A stretch of 64,000 nt of DNA, from assembly GCA_022425945.1 (NCBI GenBank), contig JAKMEK010000038.1, forward strand, positions 1 to 64,000, in the 5' to 3' direction. This stretch comes from Flavobacteriaceae bacterium (lineage in GTDB: Bacteria > Bacteroidota > Bacteroidia > Flavobacteriales > Flavobacteriaceae). Below the pieces are notes generated by a model. The model worked only from the letters and a program-made list of their open reading frames with translations, ran no database searches and was not told the DNA's origin. The position numbers and the translations under genes are program-made. How positions within the stretch are numbered: the stretch's first letter is position 1; every line of letters starts with the position of its first letter. Shown in pieces: positions 19,420 to 30,674 of this stretch.

Positions 19420-20373
19420 ATGGAATATTTAGATTTCGAATTACCTATTAAAGAGATAAACGAGCAATTGACTAAATGTAAGTTAATTGGCGACGAAAAC
19501 GAGATTGATGTCACTGACACCTGCGAGCAGCTAGAGCAAAAATTGATCACGACCAAAGAAGAAATTTATGGGAATTTGACGCCATGGCAGCGTGTTCAGT
19601 TGTCACGTCACCCCTCAAGACCCTATACACTTGACTATATCAATGCCCTTTGTGGGGATACCTTCCTCGAATTACATGGAGATAGAAATGTCCGCGACGA
19701 CAAGGCCATGATTGGTGGTTTAGGTAAGATTAAAGATCAGTCATTCATGTTCATTGGTACACAAAAAGGATACAACACTGCCACCCGTAAGTACCGTAAC
19801 TTTGGAATGGCCAATCCTGAAGGTTATAGAAAAGCTCTGCGTCTGATGAAGTCTGCAGAAAAGTTTGGTCTCCCTATTGTTTCTTTTGTTGACACCCCTG
19901 GGGCATACCCTGGTTTGGAAGCTGAGGAACGCGGTCAAGGGGAAGCCATTGCGCGAAACATCTATGAGATGTTATCGGTTAAAGTACCGGTGATTGTTGT
20001 AATTATTGGTGAAGGTGCTTCTGGAGGTGCTTTAGGCATCGGTGCGGGAGATCGTATTTTCATGATGGAAAACACCTGGTATTCTGTCATTTCCCCGGAA
20101 TCTTGTTCTTCCATATTATGGAGAAGTTGGGAGTATAAGGAACAAGCAGCTGCTGCCTTGAAACTAACTGCTGCCGACATGAAGAAGGCCAAACTCATCG
20201 ATAAAATCATCAAGGAGCCGCTAGGAGGTGCACACTACAATAGAGAAGAAACCTTCGCCTCTGTACAAGCAGAAATTTTAAAAACATACAAAGTTCTCGA
20301 TAAATTATCTCCGGAGGAATTGGTTGAGCAGCGCCGTCAAAAATTTGATGAGATGGGCGTCTTTAATGGTTAA
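19420..20373 (+). CDS. accA: acetyl-CoA carboxylase carboxyltransferase subunit alpha
   Basis: [35 protein letters not shown]. Confidence 0.96.
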   Translation: MEYLDFELPIKEINEQLTKCKLIGDENEIDVTDTCEQLEQKLITTKEEIYGNLTPWQRVQLSRHPSRPYTLDYINALCGDTFLELHGDRNVRDDKAMIGGLGKIKDQSFMFIGTQKGYNTATRKYRNFGMANPEGYRKALRLMKSAEKFGLPIVSFVDTPGAYPGLEAEERGQGEAIARNIYEMLSVKVPVIVVIIGEGASGGALGIGAGDRIFMMENTWYSVISPESCSSILWRSWEYKEQAAAALKLTAADMKKAKLIDKIIKEPLGGAHYNREETFASVQAEILKTYKVLDKLSPEELVEQRRQKFDEMGVFNG

Positions 20374-20494
20374 TGGGTTTTTCAGCTTTATTAACATTTA
20401 TTTTGACTTATAAACAGCCGTTTGTTTACTCTTAACGGATATTACGCTTGCAAAACATGAGCGCCTACAAAAACATTTAGCCTACATTTAACCT

Positions 20495-22021
20495 ATGGAA
20501 GAACGTAAACCAATCATAGCACCTGCAGTCGGAAAAACTGGCGTTGTAAATCTAGAAAAAGGCAAAATACCCCCACAAGCTGTCGATCTAGAAGAAGCTG
20601 TGTTGGGAGCAATGCTGATTGATAAGAAAGGGGTGGATGAAGTCATTGATATCCTCCAAAAAGATGCTTTTTACAAAGAAGCACACCAACACATTTTTGA
20701 AGCCATTCACGTCCTTTTCGAAACCTCTGAGCCGATCGATTTACTCACCGTTTCTGCACAGTTGCGTAAAATGGAAACCTTGGAAAAGGTGGGCGGTGAT
20801 TTTTACTTAGTACAACTTTCTAAACGTGTATCGACTTCTGCTCATATTGAATTCCATGCCCGTATCATCTTACAGAAATTCATTCAGCGTTCGCTGATCA
20901 AGATATCCAATGAAATCATTGAAAGCTCTTTCAAGGATTCCATCGATGTTTTTGATCTCTTAGACGAGGCAGAGTCTAAACTCTATGACGTTACCCAAGG
21001 AAACATCAAGAAATCATCTGAATCTGCGCAAAACTTAGTGATTCAAGCAAAGAAGCGAATTGAAGATATTGCCAAGAAAGAAGGGCTCAGTGGAATTGCG
21101 ACTGGCTTTGAAAAATTAGATGCCTTAACCTCTGGTTGGCAGCCCAGTGATTTAATCATTGTTGCTGCTCGTCCGGGTATGGGTAAAACGGCTTTGACCT
21201 TGTCCATGGCACGAAACATTGCGGTAATGAAACAAACCCCTGTTGCCTTCTTTTCCTTAGAGATGTCATCAGTTCAGTTGATCACCCGTTTAATTTCCTC
21301 TGAAACAGGCTTGTCTTCCGAAAAGCTTCGTACCGGTAAATTAGAGAGTCACGAATGGGAACAACTCAATGTTAAGGTAAGTGACCTCGAGAAAGCACCC
21401 TTATTCATTGACGACACACCCTCCTTATCCATCTTCGATCTTCGCGCCAAAGCCCGTCGTTTGGCTTCGCAGCACGGAATTAAACTCATCATTGTGGATT
21501 ACTTGCAATTAATGACTGCAGGTTCCAATAATAAAATGGGGAATCGTGAACAAGAAATTTCAACCATTTCGCGTAACCTTAAGGCACTGGCCAAAGAACT
21601 CGATGTGCCAGTGATTGCACTTTCACAGCTTTCACGTGCAGTGGAGACTAGGGGAGGGAATAAGCGTCCAATTCTGTCTGACTTGAGGGAATCGGGAGCA
21701 ATTGAGCAAGATGCCGATATTGTTTCCTTTATCTACCGACCAGAATACTATGGGATTGATGAATGGGATGATGAAGAGCGTACCTCCTCTGTGGGGCAGG
21801 CCGAATTCATCGTTGCCAAACACCGTAATGGAGGTCTAGACAATATTCGTTTGAAATTCATTGGACATTTAGGGAAATTCGACAACTTAGAATCCTTTGA
21901 TTCTCCCTATGAATTCCCCTCTAAAATGAATGAACCTACCATTTCTCCCGATCAATTTCCTTCAGCTGGAGACGCTTTTGGTACTTCCTTTGGTGCCGAA
22001 GACAACGATGTCCCCTTTTAG
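20495..22021 (+). CDS. dnaB: replicative DNA helicase
   Basis: ARPGMGKTALTLSMA Walker A, IIVDYLQLM Walker B, LRESGAIEQDADIVSFIYR. Confidence 0.97.
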   Translation: MEERKPIIAPAVGKTGVVNLEKGKIPPQAVDLEEAVLGAMLIDKKGVDEVIDILQKDAFYKEAHQHIFEAIHVLFETSEPIDLLTVSAQLRKMETLEKVGGDFYLVQLSKRVSTSAHIEFHARIILQKFIQRSLIKISNEIIESSFKDSIDVFDLLDEAESKLYDVTQGNIKKSSESAQNLVIQAKKRIEDIAKKEGLSGIATGFEKLDALTSGWQPSDLIIVAARPGMGKTALTLSMARNIAVMKQTPVAFFSLEMSSVQLITRLISSETGLSSEKLRTGKLESHEWEQLNVKVSDLEKAPLFIDDTPSLSIFDLRAKARRLASQHGIKLIIVDYLQLMTAGSNNKMGNREQEISTISRNLKALAKELDVPVIALSQLSRAVETRGGNKRPILSDLRESGAIEQDADIVSFIYRPEYYGIDEWDDEERTSSVGQAEFIVAKHRNGGLDNIRLKFIGHLGKFDNLESFDSPYEFPSKMNEPTISPDQFPSAGDAFGTSFGAEDNDVPF

Positions 22022-22042
22022 CAGATTCAATACCATTAAGAC

Positions 22043-22078
22043 AAAAAAAAAATCAGCCAAGTGGCTGATTTTTTTTTG
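22043..22078. terminator. bidirectional intrinsic terminator between dnaB and rplT
   Basis: A-run, AATCAGCCA-AGT-GGCTGATT hairpin, T-run. Confidence 0.92.
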
Positions 22079-22096
22079 AGTACAATAATGATTTAT

Positions 22097-22441
22097 TTAT
22101 TTGATTTTGTCAACGATGGCTTTAAACGCATCAGGATGATTCATCGCTAAGTCAGCAAGGACTTTACGGTTCAATTCGATATCGTTTGCTTTTACTTTCC
22201 CCATGAACTGGCTATACGACAATCCGTGTAGGCGAGAAGCTGCGTTAATACGTGTAATCCATAAGGAACGGAAATTACGTTTTTTGGTTTTGCGGTCACG
22301 GTAGGCATAAAGCATTGCTTTGTCTACAGCGTTTTTCGCTACGGTCCATACGTTTTTGCGACGTCCAAAGTATCCTTTGGCTTGTTTAAAAACTTTTTTT
22401 CTTCGTGCTCTTGAAGCAACTGAGTTTACTGATCTTGGCAT
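22097..22441 (-). CDS. rplT: 50S ribosomal protein L20
   Basis: [30 protein letters not shown]. Confidence 0.98.
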   Translation of the reverse strand: MPRSVNSVASRARRKKVFKQAKGYFGRRKNVWTVAKNAVDKAMLYAYRDRKTKKRNFRSLWITRINAASRLHGLSYSQFMGKVKANDIELNRKVLADLAMNHPDAFKAIVDKIK

Positions 22442-22528
22442 TTCTTGTCTTTTTTTGTTACGAGGCGGTTGATTTTACACTTTAAAAGCCTGCAACAGGG
22501 TTGATGATTAATTAAACCAGAACAAGGC

Positions 22529-22726
22529 TTATTTTAAGCGCAATTGTTCTTTAATGTTGGCGGCATCACTTTCGTGAACCAATCCTGTGTGGGTCAATTT
22601 TAGCTTACGCTTCTTTGACTTTTTGGTCAGGATGTGACTCTTAAAAGCATGCTTTCTTTTGATTTTACCTGTACCTGTAAGCTTAAAACGCTTTTTGGTA
22701 GAGGATTTTGTTTTCATTTTTGGCAT
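22529..22726 (-). CDS. rpmI: 50S ribosomal protein L35
   Basis: [32 protein letters not shown]. Confidence 0.97.
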   Translation of the reverse strand: MPKMKTKSSTKKRFKLTGTGKIKRKHAFKSHILTKKSKKRKLKLTHTGLVHESDAANIKEQLRLK

Positions 22727-22754
22727 TGCAAAGGTGTTTATTTATTGTACTCGG

Positions 22755-23309
22755 TTATTTTTTCTTTGGGCTGATGAACATGGTCATGCGTTTCCCTTCC
22801 AGTTTTGGAAGCTGCTCCACTTTTCCAAGATCTTCTAGGTCTTGTGCTAAACGTAGCAACAAGATTTGGCCTTGTTCTTTGAAGACGATCGAACGTCCTT
22901 TAAAGAAAACAAACGCTTTTAGTTTCGCTCCTTCTTTCAAGAACTTTTCGGCGTGTTTCTTTTTAAAGTCATAATCATGCTCGTCGGTTTGTGGACCAAA
23001 ACGAATTTCTTTGATAATGACTTTGGTTGCTTTTGACTTCAACGCTTTTTCACGTTTGCGTTGTTCGTACAAAAACTTTTTGTATTCCAAAATTTTACAA
23101 ACGGGTGGAGTAGCATTGGGAGAAATCTCTACCAAGTCCAATTCCAACTCATCTGCAAGCGCAAGGGCTTTCTTTATCTTGTATAAGCCAATTTCAACAT
23201 TATCACCAACCAAGCGAACTTCGTGTGCAGTGATTTTTTCATTGATCTTGTGAGGATCCTGTTTGATTACTCGGCCTGGACGGTTCGTCCTTCTTCTACG
23301 TATTGCTAT
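22755..23309 (-). CDS. infC: translation initiation factor IF-3, putative AUA start
   Basis: IF-3 body; the frame continues upstream of the track's TTG as (M)[38 protein letters not shown] to an ATA at 23309, with TAA at 23324-23322. Confidence 0.88.
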   Translation of the reverse strand: MAIRRRRTNRPGRVIKQDPHKINEKITAHEVRLVGDNVEIGLYKIKKALALADELELDLVEISPNATPPVCKILEYKKFLYEQRKREKALKSKATKVIIKEIRFGPQTDEHDYDFKKKHAEKFLKEGAKLKAFVFFKGRSIVFKEQGQILLLRLAQDLEDLGKVEQLPKLEGKRMTMFISPKKK

Positions 23310-23327
23310 GGTACTTGCTTTTTAAGA

Positions 23328-25295
23328 TTAAATTTCAAACTTTGAACTACTCGCGTTAATTTCGGCTTGTATCTTTTCGACAAAGGTTTCAAGCGTTAAA
23401 GAACCCGTATCCCCGTCAACACGATTTCGTACAGAAACGGTGTTTTCGGTTGCTTCTTTCTCTCCAACAATGAGCATATATGGGAATTTGCTCAGCTGTG
23501 CGTCGCGAATTTTCTTCCCAATAGTCTCATTTCGGTTGTCGATGAGAGCGCGAATTTCGTTATTTTTCAGCTGATTTGAAACTTTTTCAGCGTATTTTTC
23601 ATACTTCTCACTCACAGAGAGAATAATCACCTGTTCTGGCGTTAACCAAAGGGGGAAATTTCCACCCGTATGTTCAAGTAAAATAGCGACAAATCGCTCC
23701 AAACTTCCAAAGGGCGCACGGTGAATCATGACCGGACGGTGCAACTCATTGTCACTTCCTTTGTAGGTAAGATCAAAGCGCTCTGGCAAGTTGTAGTCTA
23801 CCTGTATGGTTCCCAATTGCCATTTTCTTCCCAAGGCATCTTTTACCATGAAATCGAGCTTTGGACCGTAGAAGGCAGCTTCGCCATATTCTACCACATA
23901 ATTCAAGTCTTTTTCTTTGGCTGCATTGAGAATGGCTTGTTCTGCCAAGTCCCAATTTTCGTCACTACCAATGTATTTTTCAGGCTTTTCCGGATCACGA
24001 AGGGATACCTGTGCGGTAAAGTCTTCAAATCCAAGTGAACTAAAGACATAAAGCACCAAATCGATAACTTTCTTGAATTCCTCGTCTAACTGATTGGGCA
24101 TACAGAAAATATGCGCATCGTCTTGCGTAAACCCACGCACACGCGTTAGTCCGTGGAGTTCTCCACTTTGTTCGTAACGGTAGACCGTCCCAAATTCTGC
24201 ATAGCGTTTGGGTAAATCTTTATAGCTCCACTGACGTGCGTTGTATATCTCACAGTGATGTGGGCAGTTCATCGGTTTCAATAAAAAGCTTTCGCCTTCT
24301 GCCGGTGTTTCGATGGGCTGAAAGCTATCGGCTCCATACTTTTCGTAATGACCAGAGGTCATGTATAATTCTTTGTTCCCAATATGGGGAGAAATCACCT
24401 GCTCATAGCCTGCTTTTTTCTGTGCCTCCTTGAGGAAATTTTCCAAGCGCTCGCGCAAGGCTGCTCCTTTGGGTAACCAGAGGGGAAGACCCTGACCTAC
24501 TTTTTGTGAAAAGGTAAACAGATCCAATTCTTTTCCGAGCTTACGGTGATCGCGTTTTTTGGCTTCTTCGAGTAGGGCCAAGTATTCGGTCAATTCTTTT
24601 TGCTTTGGGAAGGAGATACCATAAATCCGTGTCAATTGCGGTTTGGTTTCGTCTCCACGCCAGTAAGCACCCGCTACGGATAATAACTTCACGGCCTTGA
24701 CAAAACCAGTGTGAGGAATATGTCCTCCACGACAGAGATCGGTAAAGTCGGCATGATCACAAAAGCTAATGGTACCGTCTTCTAGATTTTCAATCAATTC
24801 TACCTTGAAGGGATTGTTTTCTGCTTGGTAGAAAGCCAGAGCATCAGCTTTGCTTGAGGAGCGCATGCTAAAGGCAAACTTTTCACGTGCAAAACTCAAA
24901 AACTGTTTTTCTAGGGCAGGCAAATCTTTGTCTGAGAAACTATCTCCACCGAAATCTACATCATAATAGAATCCGTTTTCGATGGCTGGCCCGATGGTTA
25001 ACTTTGCCTTTGGGTAAAGCGCCAAAAGACTTTGTGCTAGTATGTGTGCAGAGGAGTGCCAAAAAGCAGTTTTCCCCTCATCGTCTTTCCAGGTAAATAA
25101 ACGTAAATCTCCATCCGTTTCGATGCGTGTGCTGGCTTCAACGGTTTCGCCGTTGAATTTTGCAGACAGTACATTTCGGGCGAGACCTTCGCTAATGTCC
25201 GTAGCGATATCAAGTACCGTTAATGGATTTTCGTATTGACGGACAGAGCCGTCGGGTAGTGTGATTGCAATCATGGGTGAATCAATAATGCGCAA
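23328..25295 (-). CDS. thrS: threonyl-tRNA synthetase
   Basis: TGS domain, [42 protein letters not shown]; start may be ATG at 25275. Confidence 0.97.
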   Translation of the reverse strand: MRIIDSPMIAITLPDGSVRQYENPLTVLDIATDISEGLARNVLSAKFNGETVEASTRIETDGDLRLFTWKDDEGKTAFWHSSAHILAQSLLALYPKAKLTIGPAIENGFYYDVDFGGDSFSDKDLPALEKQFLSFAREKFAFSMRSSSKADALAFYQAENNPFKVELIENLEDGTISFCDHADFTDLCRGGHIPHTGFVKAVKLLSVAGAYWRGDETKPQLTRIYGISFPKQKELTEYLALLEEAKKRDHRKLGKELDLFTFSQKVGQGLPLWLPKGAALRERLENFLKEAQKKAGYEQVISPHIGNKELYMTSGHYEKYGADSFQPIETPAEGESFLLKPMNCPHHCEIYNARQWSYKDLPKRYAEFGTVYRYEQSGELHGLTRVRGFTQDDAHIFCMPNQLDEEFKKVIDLVLYVFSSLGFEDFTAQVSLRDPEKPEKYIGSDENWDLAEQAILNAAKEKDLNYVVEYGEAAFYGPKLDFMVKDALGRKWQLGTIQVDYNLPERFDLTYKGSDNELHRPVMIHRAPFGSLERFVAILLEHTGGNFPLWLTPEQVIILSVSEKYEKYAEKVSNQLKNNEIRALIDNRNETIGKKIRDAQLSKFPYMLIVGEKEATENTVSVRNRVDGDTGSLTLETFVEKIQAEINASSSKFEI

Positions 25296-25336
25296 AGATA
25301 ATGGGAATCAACAAGGCAGCCAATACAGAAGGGCAA

Positions 25337-25564
25337 TTATCCTTTTCTTTTTTTCCCCAACAGCGCAGTGACCAAGCGACCAATTCCCCAAAAGCCTAAG
25401 CCAATGGCAGCAATAAAGAACAGTAGACCAATAATTAATACTGGCCAATAAAATGGATGTCCTTCGTTTTTAAAGGCTTGCATCACAATGACCGGCCCAA
25501 TAAAACTACAGACAATGGCGTACATAACGCGTTGAAGTCCTTGTTGTAAAGCGATTTTATCCAT
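25337..25564 (-). CDS. small membrane protein (DUF6095-like)
   Basis: two TM segments; 8-nt overlap with murQ. Confidence 0.55.
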   Translation of the reverse strand: MDKIALQQGLQRVMYAIVCSFIGPVIVMQAFKNEGHPFYWPVLIIGLLFFIAAIGLGFWGIGRLVTALLGKKRKG

Positions 25565-26372
25565 GGGTATAGTGTTCAATTGCAGCACGAATGCTATGGT
25601 GTTTTTCCAATAAGGCTGTTGCTTCGGCTAGGCTTACCCCCACTTTTTCTTGAATGATGGCCAGGGCACGCTGGTGTAATTTTGCATTGCTCAGCTGCAA
25701 ATCCACCATTTTATTACCGTGAATATGCCCCAGACGAATCATGGTGGCGGTGGTAATCATGTTGAGGATCATTTTTTGGGCGCTACCCGCTTTCATACGC
25801 GAGCTTCCCGTCACAAATTCGGGACCTACAACTACCGCAATGGGGTAGTTGGCCACCTTGGTTAAAGGAGCATTTGGGTTACAGCAAATGCAGCCGGTGG
25901 GGATTCCTTGTTCTTGACAGGCTTTTAGTGCATGCACAACATAGGGCGTGGTACCCGATGCGGCAATACCCACCACAATGTCCTTCTTGTTAATGTTGTA
26001 TTCCTCAAGGTCTTTCCAGCCTTGGGTGGTGGAATCTTCTGCATTTTCAACGGCTTTGTACACGGCAGTTTTTCCGCCTGCAATGAGGCCAATAACGGTG
26101 TTGGGATCTGTGCCAAAGGTAGGGGGGCATTCAGAGGCGTCTAAAATTCCCAAACGTCCGCTAGTACCAGCACCCATATAAAACAATCGCCCTCCTGCTC
26201 GCAATTGTGTTTCTACCGCAACAATCAATGCCTCGATTTGAGGGAGCACCTCCCCAATGGCTTGGGTGACCTTTTGGTCTTCAGTATGTATGCCCGCTAC
26301 CAAATCTTTCACCGAATAGGTTTCTAAGTCGGTATACAACGAATCTTGTTCGGTTATTCTTTTAAATTCCAT
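25557..26372 (-). CDS. murQ: N-acetylmuramic acid 6-phosphate etherase
   Basis: GAGTSGRLGILDASECPPTFG, GSSRMKAGSAQKMILNM. Confidence 0.95.
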   Translation of the reverse strand: MEFKRITEQDSLYTDLETYSVKDLVAGIHTEDQKVTQAIGEVLPQIEALIVAVETQLRAGGRLFYMGAGTSGRLGILDASECPPTFGTDPNTVIGLIAGGKTAVYKAVENAEDSTTQGWKDLEEYNINKKDIVVGIAASGTTPYVVHALKACQEQGIPTGCICCNPNAPLTKVANYPIAVVVGPEFVTGSSRMKAGSAQKMILNMITTATMIRLGHIHGNKMVDLQLSNAKLHQRALAIIQEKVGVSLAEATALLEKHHSIRAAIEHYTHG

Positions 26373-26406
26373 TAGCCCAAAGATAGATTAAAATTAAAAA
26401 TTTAAA

Positions 26407-26448
26407 ATTAGGAATTAGGAATTAGGAATGGGGAATGAAGAATAGAAC
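26407..26448. repeat. short heptamer tandem repeat (ATTAGGA x3 plus degenerate copies)
   Basis: ATTAGGA ATTAGGA ATTAGGA ATGGGGA ATGAAGA ATAGAAC. Confidence 0.75.
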
Positions 26449-26560
26449 AGGAGTATCTATCAAAGGTGGAGACAACTGACTGAGGGTATCGGGGTAGTGG
26501 GGGTAGTCTTCAGGATCATTAGCATCGGAGGACAGGCCAGCAGCGAAAAATAAAGGGTAA

Positions 26561-26584
26561 AAAAAACGCTCCCGAAGGAGCGTT
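26561..26584 (-). terminator. intrinsic terminator of icd
   Basis: AACGCTCC-CGAA-GGAGCGTT hairpin with T-run on the minus strand. Confidence 0.88.
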
Positions 26585-26590
26585 TAAGTA

Positions 26591-27817
26591 TTAGGCTAAC
26601 TTGGCGTCGAGATTCTCTTTCAACGCAGACAAGAATTGCTGCGTGGTGAGGTAATGCTCTTTGGACAAGTTTTCTTTGTGAATTAGTAAGGCCAAATCTT
26701 TGGTCATTTTTCCACTTTCAACGGTTTCAACACAAACCGCTTCTAGGGTTGAACAAAAGTCAATCAAAGCTTGGTTATCGTCCAACTTCCCTCGGTGCTG
26801 AAGACCACGTGTCCATGCAAAGATGGATGCAATAGGGTTGGTCGAAGTTTCTTTTCCTTGTTGGTGCTGACGGAAGTGACGGGTCACTGTACCGTGGGCA
26901 GCTTCAGCTTCCATGGTTTTTCCATCAGGTGTAACCAGGGTAGAGGTCATTAGTCCTAAAGAACCAAATCCTTGGGCAACGGTGTCAGACTGAACATCTC
27001 CGTCATAGTTTTTACACGCCCAAACAAAACCTCCGTTCCATTTCATTGCAGCGGCGACCATGTCATCGATTAAACGGTGCTCATAGGTGATGCCTGCTTC
27101 AGCGAATTTTTCGGTGAACTCATTTTCAAAGACCTCTTGGAAGATGTCCTTAAAACGTCCATCATAAGCTTTCATGATGGTGTTTTTGGTCGATAAGTAC
27201 AATGGCCATCCTTTTTTCAAGGCTTGGTTCATACATGAACGCGCAAAACCATAGATCGAAGAATCGATGTTGTACATACACATGGCGACTCCGTTTTCTT
27301 CGAAGTTGTATACTTCCCATGTTTTTACTGGGCTACCGTCTTCTGGTGTAAAGCTCATGGTGAGTTTTCCTTTTCCAGTAGTTACGGCATCCGCTGCTCT
27401 ATATTGATCACCAAAGGCATGACGACCGATACAGATAGGTTTGGTCCAACCTTGTACATAACGCGGTACATTGCTCATGATGATGGGCTCACGGAATACG
27501 GTTCCACCTACGATATTACGGATGGTTCCGTTGGGTGAACGCCACATATTGGATAGCTTAAATTCGGTTACACGATCTTCATCGGGTGTAATGGTGGCAC
27601 ATTTGATTCCTACATTGTGCTCTTTGATGGCATTGGCCGCTTTCACGGTAATTTCATCGTTGGTAGCGTCTCGTGAAGTGACTGACAAGTCATAATACTT
27701 GATGTCAAGATCTAGATAAGGGAGGATCAATTGTTCTTTGATGAATGACCAGATAATTCTCGTCATTTCGTCCCCGTCCATTTCTACAACAGGGTTTACT
27801 ACTTTAATTTTTGCCAT
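26591..27817 (-). CDS. icd: NADP-dependent isocitrate dehydrogenase
   Basis: [26 protein letters not shown] at 27817. Confidence 0.96.
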   Translation of the reverse strand: MAKIKVVNPVVEMDGDEMTRIIWSFIKEQLILPYLDLDIKYYDLSVTSRDATNDEITVKAANAIKEHNVGIKCATITPDEDRVTEFKLSNMWRSPNGTIRNIVGGTVFREPIIMSNVPRYVQGWTKPICIGRHAFGDQYRAADAVTTGKGKLTMSFTPEDGSPVKTWEVYNFEENGVAMCMYNIDSSIYGFARSCMNQALKKGWPLYLSTKNTIMKAYDGRFKDIFQEVFENEFTEKFAEAGITYEHRLIDDMVAAAMKWNGGFVWACKNYDGDVQSDTVAQGFGSLGLMTSTLVTPDGKTMEAEAAHGTVTRHFRQHQQGKETSTNPIASIFAWTRGLQHRGKLDDNQALIDFCSTLEAVCVETVESGKMTKDLALLIHKENLSKEHYLTTQQFLSALKENLDAKLA

Positions 27818-27874
27818 GTTTAATTTGATTGTTGTGTATAAAAAAGGCCGCAACAGCGACCTTTAAAATATTGA

Positions 27875-28225
27875 TTAACGTTGACGCTCTTTGATGCGTG
27901 CTTTCTTACCACGTAGCTCTCTGAAGTAGTAGATACGTGCACGACGAACACGTCCGCGCTTGTTGATTTCGATTTTCTGTAATGCAGGAAGGTTGATTGG
28001 GAAGATACGCTCTACACCAACGGTTCCAGACATTTTACGAATGGTAAAGGTCTTGGCCAAGCCTTGTCCTTTGATTTGGATAACTACCCCGCGATAAAAC
28101 TGCGTACGTACTTTTTCTCCTTCACGGATTTCATAGTAAATAGTAATGGTGTCACCCGCTGAAAATTCAGGAAATTCTTTCTTTTCGATGAATTGGTCCT
28201 GTACAAAATTAATTAAAGATTCCAT
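27875..28225 (-). CDS. rplS: 50S ribosomal protein L19
   Basis: EFSAGDTITIYYEIREGEKVRTQFYRGVVI. Confidence 0.97.
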   Translation of the reverse strand: MESLINFVQDQFIEKKEFPEFSAGDTITIYYEIREGEKVRTQFYRGVVIQIKGQGLAKTFTIRKMSGTVGVERIFPINLPALQKIEINKRGRVRRARIYYFRELRGKKARIKERQR

Positions 28226-28432
28226 GTTTATCTTTTATTGTTTACTACATGCAACATACACGAATCTCGTCAGAGGTTAAATGCGATGGCAAAAATACGA
28301 TTAATTTTATTTTCTGCAAGCCCTTATGGCTTTAATTTAATTTGTCATTTACAGGCTAACGATCGGGACCAAAGCGGGTTAAAATAACATCCATCTTCAG
28401 GGAGAGGTTCCACAGCGACTGAAGCAATCTCA

Positions 28433-29110
28433 TTAGTCTTCAAGCAAGTCAGGACGTAAACGCTGGGTGCGTCCTAGGGCTTGGTCTTCGCGCCATTGCT
28501 CTACTGCTGGGGTGTTTCCAGAGGTGAGGATTTCGGGTACTGTCCAGCCTTTGTAGTCTGCCGGACGTGTATAAATAGGGGGTGCGAGTAGTTGATCTTG
28601 GAAACTGTCGCTAAGCGCAGAAGATTCATCGCCCAAGACACCCGGAATCAAACGGATGATGCTATCGCAAAAAACAGCAGCGGCCAATTCTCCGCCAGAT
28701 AAAACAAAATCGCCAATGGAGATTTCTCGTGTAATAAAATGATCGCGAACCCGCTGATCTACGCCCTTGTAATGTCCGCAGAGAAGAATGATGTTTTCGT
28801 ACAGGGAACATTTGTTAGCAATGGGTTGATTCAGGGTTTCGCCATCAGGCGTCATATAAATGACTTCATCATAGTTACGTTGCGCTTTTAGCTTACTGAT
28901 GCATTTGTCAATGGGTTCAATCATCATCACCATTCCTGCGCCACCTCCATAGGGGTAGTCATCGACTTGCTTGTACTTGTTTAGACTGAATTCGCGGAGG
29001 TCGTGAAAATGGATTTCTGCTTTTCCACCCTCAATGGCACGTTTGACAATAGAGGCCTCAAATGGACTTCGCAATAATTCAGGAAACAGGGTGATGATGT
29101 CAATACGCAT
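28433..29110 (-). CDS. trmD: tRNA (guanine-N1)-methyltransferase
   Basis: [41 protein letters not shown] at 29110. Confidence 0.97.
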   Translation of the reverse strand: MRIDIITLFPELLRSPFEASIVKRAIEGGKAEIHFHDLREFSLNKYKQVDDYPYGGGAGMVMMIEPIDKCISKLKAQRNYDEVIYMTPDGETLNQPIANKCSLYENIILLCGHYKGVDQRVRDHFITREISIGDFVLSGGELAAAVFCDSIIRLIPGVLGDESSALSDSFQDQLLAPPIYTRPADYKGWTVPEILTSGNTPAVEQWREDQALGRTQRLRPDLLED

Positions 29111-29149
29111 AGGAATCGCTTTCTGCAAAATTGCGGAATCCTTTTCCAA

Positions 29150-29182
29150 AAAAAAAGCTTTCCCGAAGGAAAGCTTGTTTTT
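29150..29182 (-). terminator. intrinsic terminator downstream of htrA
   Basis: AAGCTTTCC-CGAA-GGAAAGCTT hairpin flanked by A/T runs. Confidence 0.85.
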
Positions 29183-29183
29183 G

Positions 29184-30563
29184 TTACAAACGCAGGCGAA
29201 TTTTCTCTCCCGACGGATTGATATAGGTGATCCATTCAATTTCATTTGGACTGAAGCCAGCCAAATCTTCCACCGAATAGATGCGTTCTCCGTTAATGTC
29301 TAAAATTAGGGATCCGGTTTCAATTTGTCCGTTGAAATAGGGGCCAGCATCTTCAACCAAAACCCCTTTGTCAATGCCAAAAGCTTTTTTGTCCTCCTTA
29401 GCGAGGTTTTTTAAACTCATGCGCAGAAATGGTACACTTTGGTTTTTCTCCAAGGTAACGCTGAGTCGTTTTTTGGTTCCATTGCGGTTCAAGAGAACCT
29501 CAACAACGTCGCCGGGGCGTTTGCTCTCTAGGTAGCCCGTTAAATCCGAGAATTTTTTGATTCTCACTGCGTCTACTTGTAGCAGTACATCGCCTTCTAA
29601 AATCCCCGCTTTTTCAGCTCCCATGCCCTCGACGGTTTGCGCAACATAAAAGCCTTCGTTTTCAGTAAGGTTCAACTGCTGGTTTTGTTCTTTATATTCT
29701 GGTGAAATGGCGGCTCCTCGTACACCAAGCATTCCTTTTTGAGTGCTCCCGTATTCAATAAGGTCTTCAAAGACTTTGCGCGCGATATTGCTAGGAACTG
29801 CAAAAGAATAGCCCTCAAATCCTCCAGACATGGAGGTAATGGCCGTATTGATACCGATCAATTCACCCGACGTATTGACCAAGGCCCCTCCGCTGTTTCC
29901 AGGATTGACCGCTGCGTCGGTTTGAAGGAAAGACTGATTCTTATCGTCTCGCGCATTTAGGTCACGTGCTTTCGCACTAATGATTCCTGCGGTAACCGTT
30001 GAATTGAGATTAAAGGGGTTGCCAATGGCCAAGACCCACTCGCCAATTTGTGTTGTGGCAGAATTTCCAAAGTAGAGGTAAGGCAGATTTTCTTCAGCCT
30101 TAATTTTAAGGACGGCTATATCTGTATAGGGATCTGTTCCGACCAGTTGAGCCGTGTAGCGCACATTGTCGTTGGTGGTTACCTCAATTTTTGTTGCCCC
30201 ATCGATGACATGATTGTTGGTAATGATGTATCCGTCTGGAGAAACAATGACCCCAGAACCGGTACCGATGCGCTCAGGATTGCTGCGTAAGCCATAAAAA
30301 TAGCTCAATGGAGAATAATCGTTTTCTTGACGTGTGGTATTTTTTACATGTACCACAGCATCGATGCTTTTTCCGGCTGCCTCTACAAAATCTGATGGGG
30401 CAGCGGAGTTGCTGTTGAGATTATACGCATAGCTTGTGGGTTGAACCATGGGTTGGTTTTCTTCTATCGCTACCGTTTTTTTTGGGGTAGAGAAAAAAAC
30501 AAGTTGTATTGTAAGAAAGGAACTTACAAGTGCAACGCAGATCAATTGTAAAGTAGTTTTCAT
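29184..30563 (-). CDS. htrA: HtrA/Deg-family serine protease with PDZ domains
   Basis: [32 protein letters not shown] catalytic triad. Confidence 0.95.
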   Translation of the reverse strand: MKTTLQLICVALVSSFLTIQLVFFSTPKKTVAIEENQPMVQPTSYAYNLNSNSAAPSDFVEAAGKSIDAVVHVKNTTRQENDYSPLSYFYGLRSNPERIGTGSGVIVSPDGYIITNNHVIDGATKIEVTTNDNVRYTAQLVGTDPYTDIAVLKIKAEENLPYLYFGNSATTQIGEWVLAIGNPFNLNSTVTAGIISAKARDLNARDDKNQSFLQTDAAVNPGNSGGALVNTSGELIGINTAITSMSGGFEGYSFAVPSNIARKVFEDLIEYGSTQKGMLGVRGAAISPEYKEQNQQLNLTENEGFYVAQTVEGMGAEKAGILEGDVLLQVDAVRIKKFSDLTGYLESKRPGDVVEVLLNRNGTKKRLSVTLEKNQSVPFLRMSLKNLAKEDKKAFGIDKGVLVEDAGPYFNGQIETGSLILDINGERIYSVEDLAGFSPNEIEWITYINPSGEKIRLRL

Positions 30564-30581
30564 AGAAATAATATTTTACAC

Positions 30582-30589
30582 CAAAAATA
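30582..30589 (-). promoter_or_regulatory. putative -7 box TATTTTTG for htrA
   Basis: reverse complement of CAAAAATA; TAnnTTTG. Confidence 0.4.
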
Positions 30590-30660
30590 AGAAAAGCTTG
30601 TCCTTCGCTAAAAAGGCTTTAACGTGTCTTTAACAGCCAAAAAAAGCTTAAAATATTCCG

Positions 30661-30668
30661 TAACTTTG
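30661..30668 (+). promoter_or_regulatory. putative -7 box TAACTTTG for dapF
   Basis: TAnnTTTG, 6 nt before ATG 30675. Confidence 0.5.
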
Positions 30669-30674
30669 TACCCT

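Noticed and set aside
26484-26503. G-quadruplex
   Set aside because: Only three G-runs of 3 or more are close together; the next is GG, so the standard four-run rule is not met.
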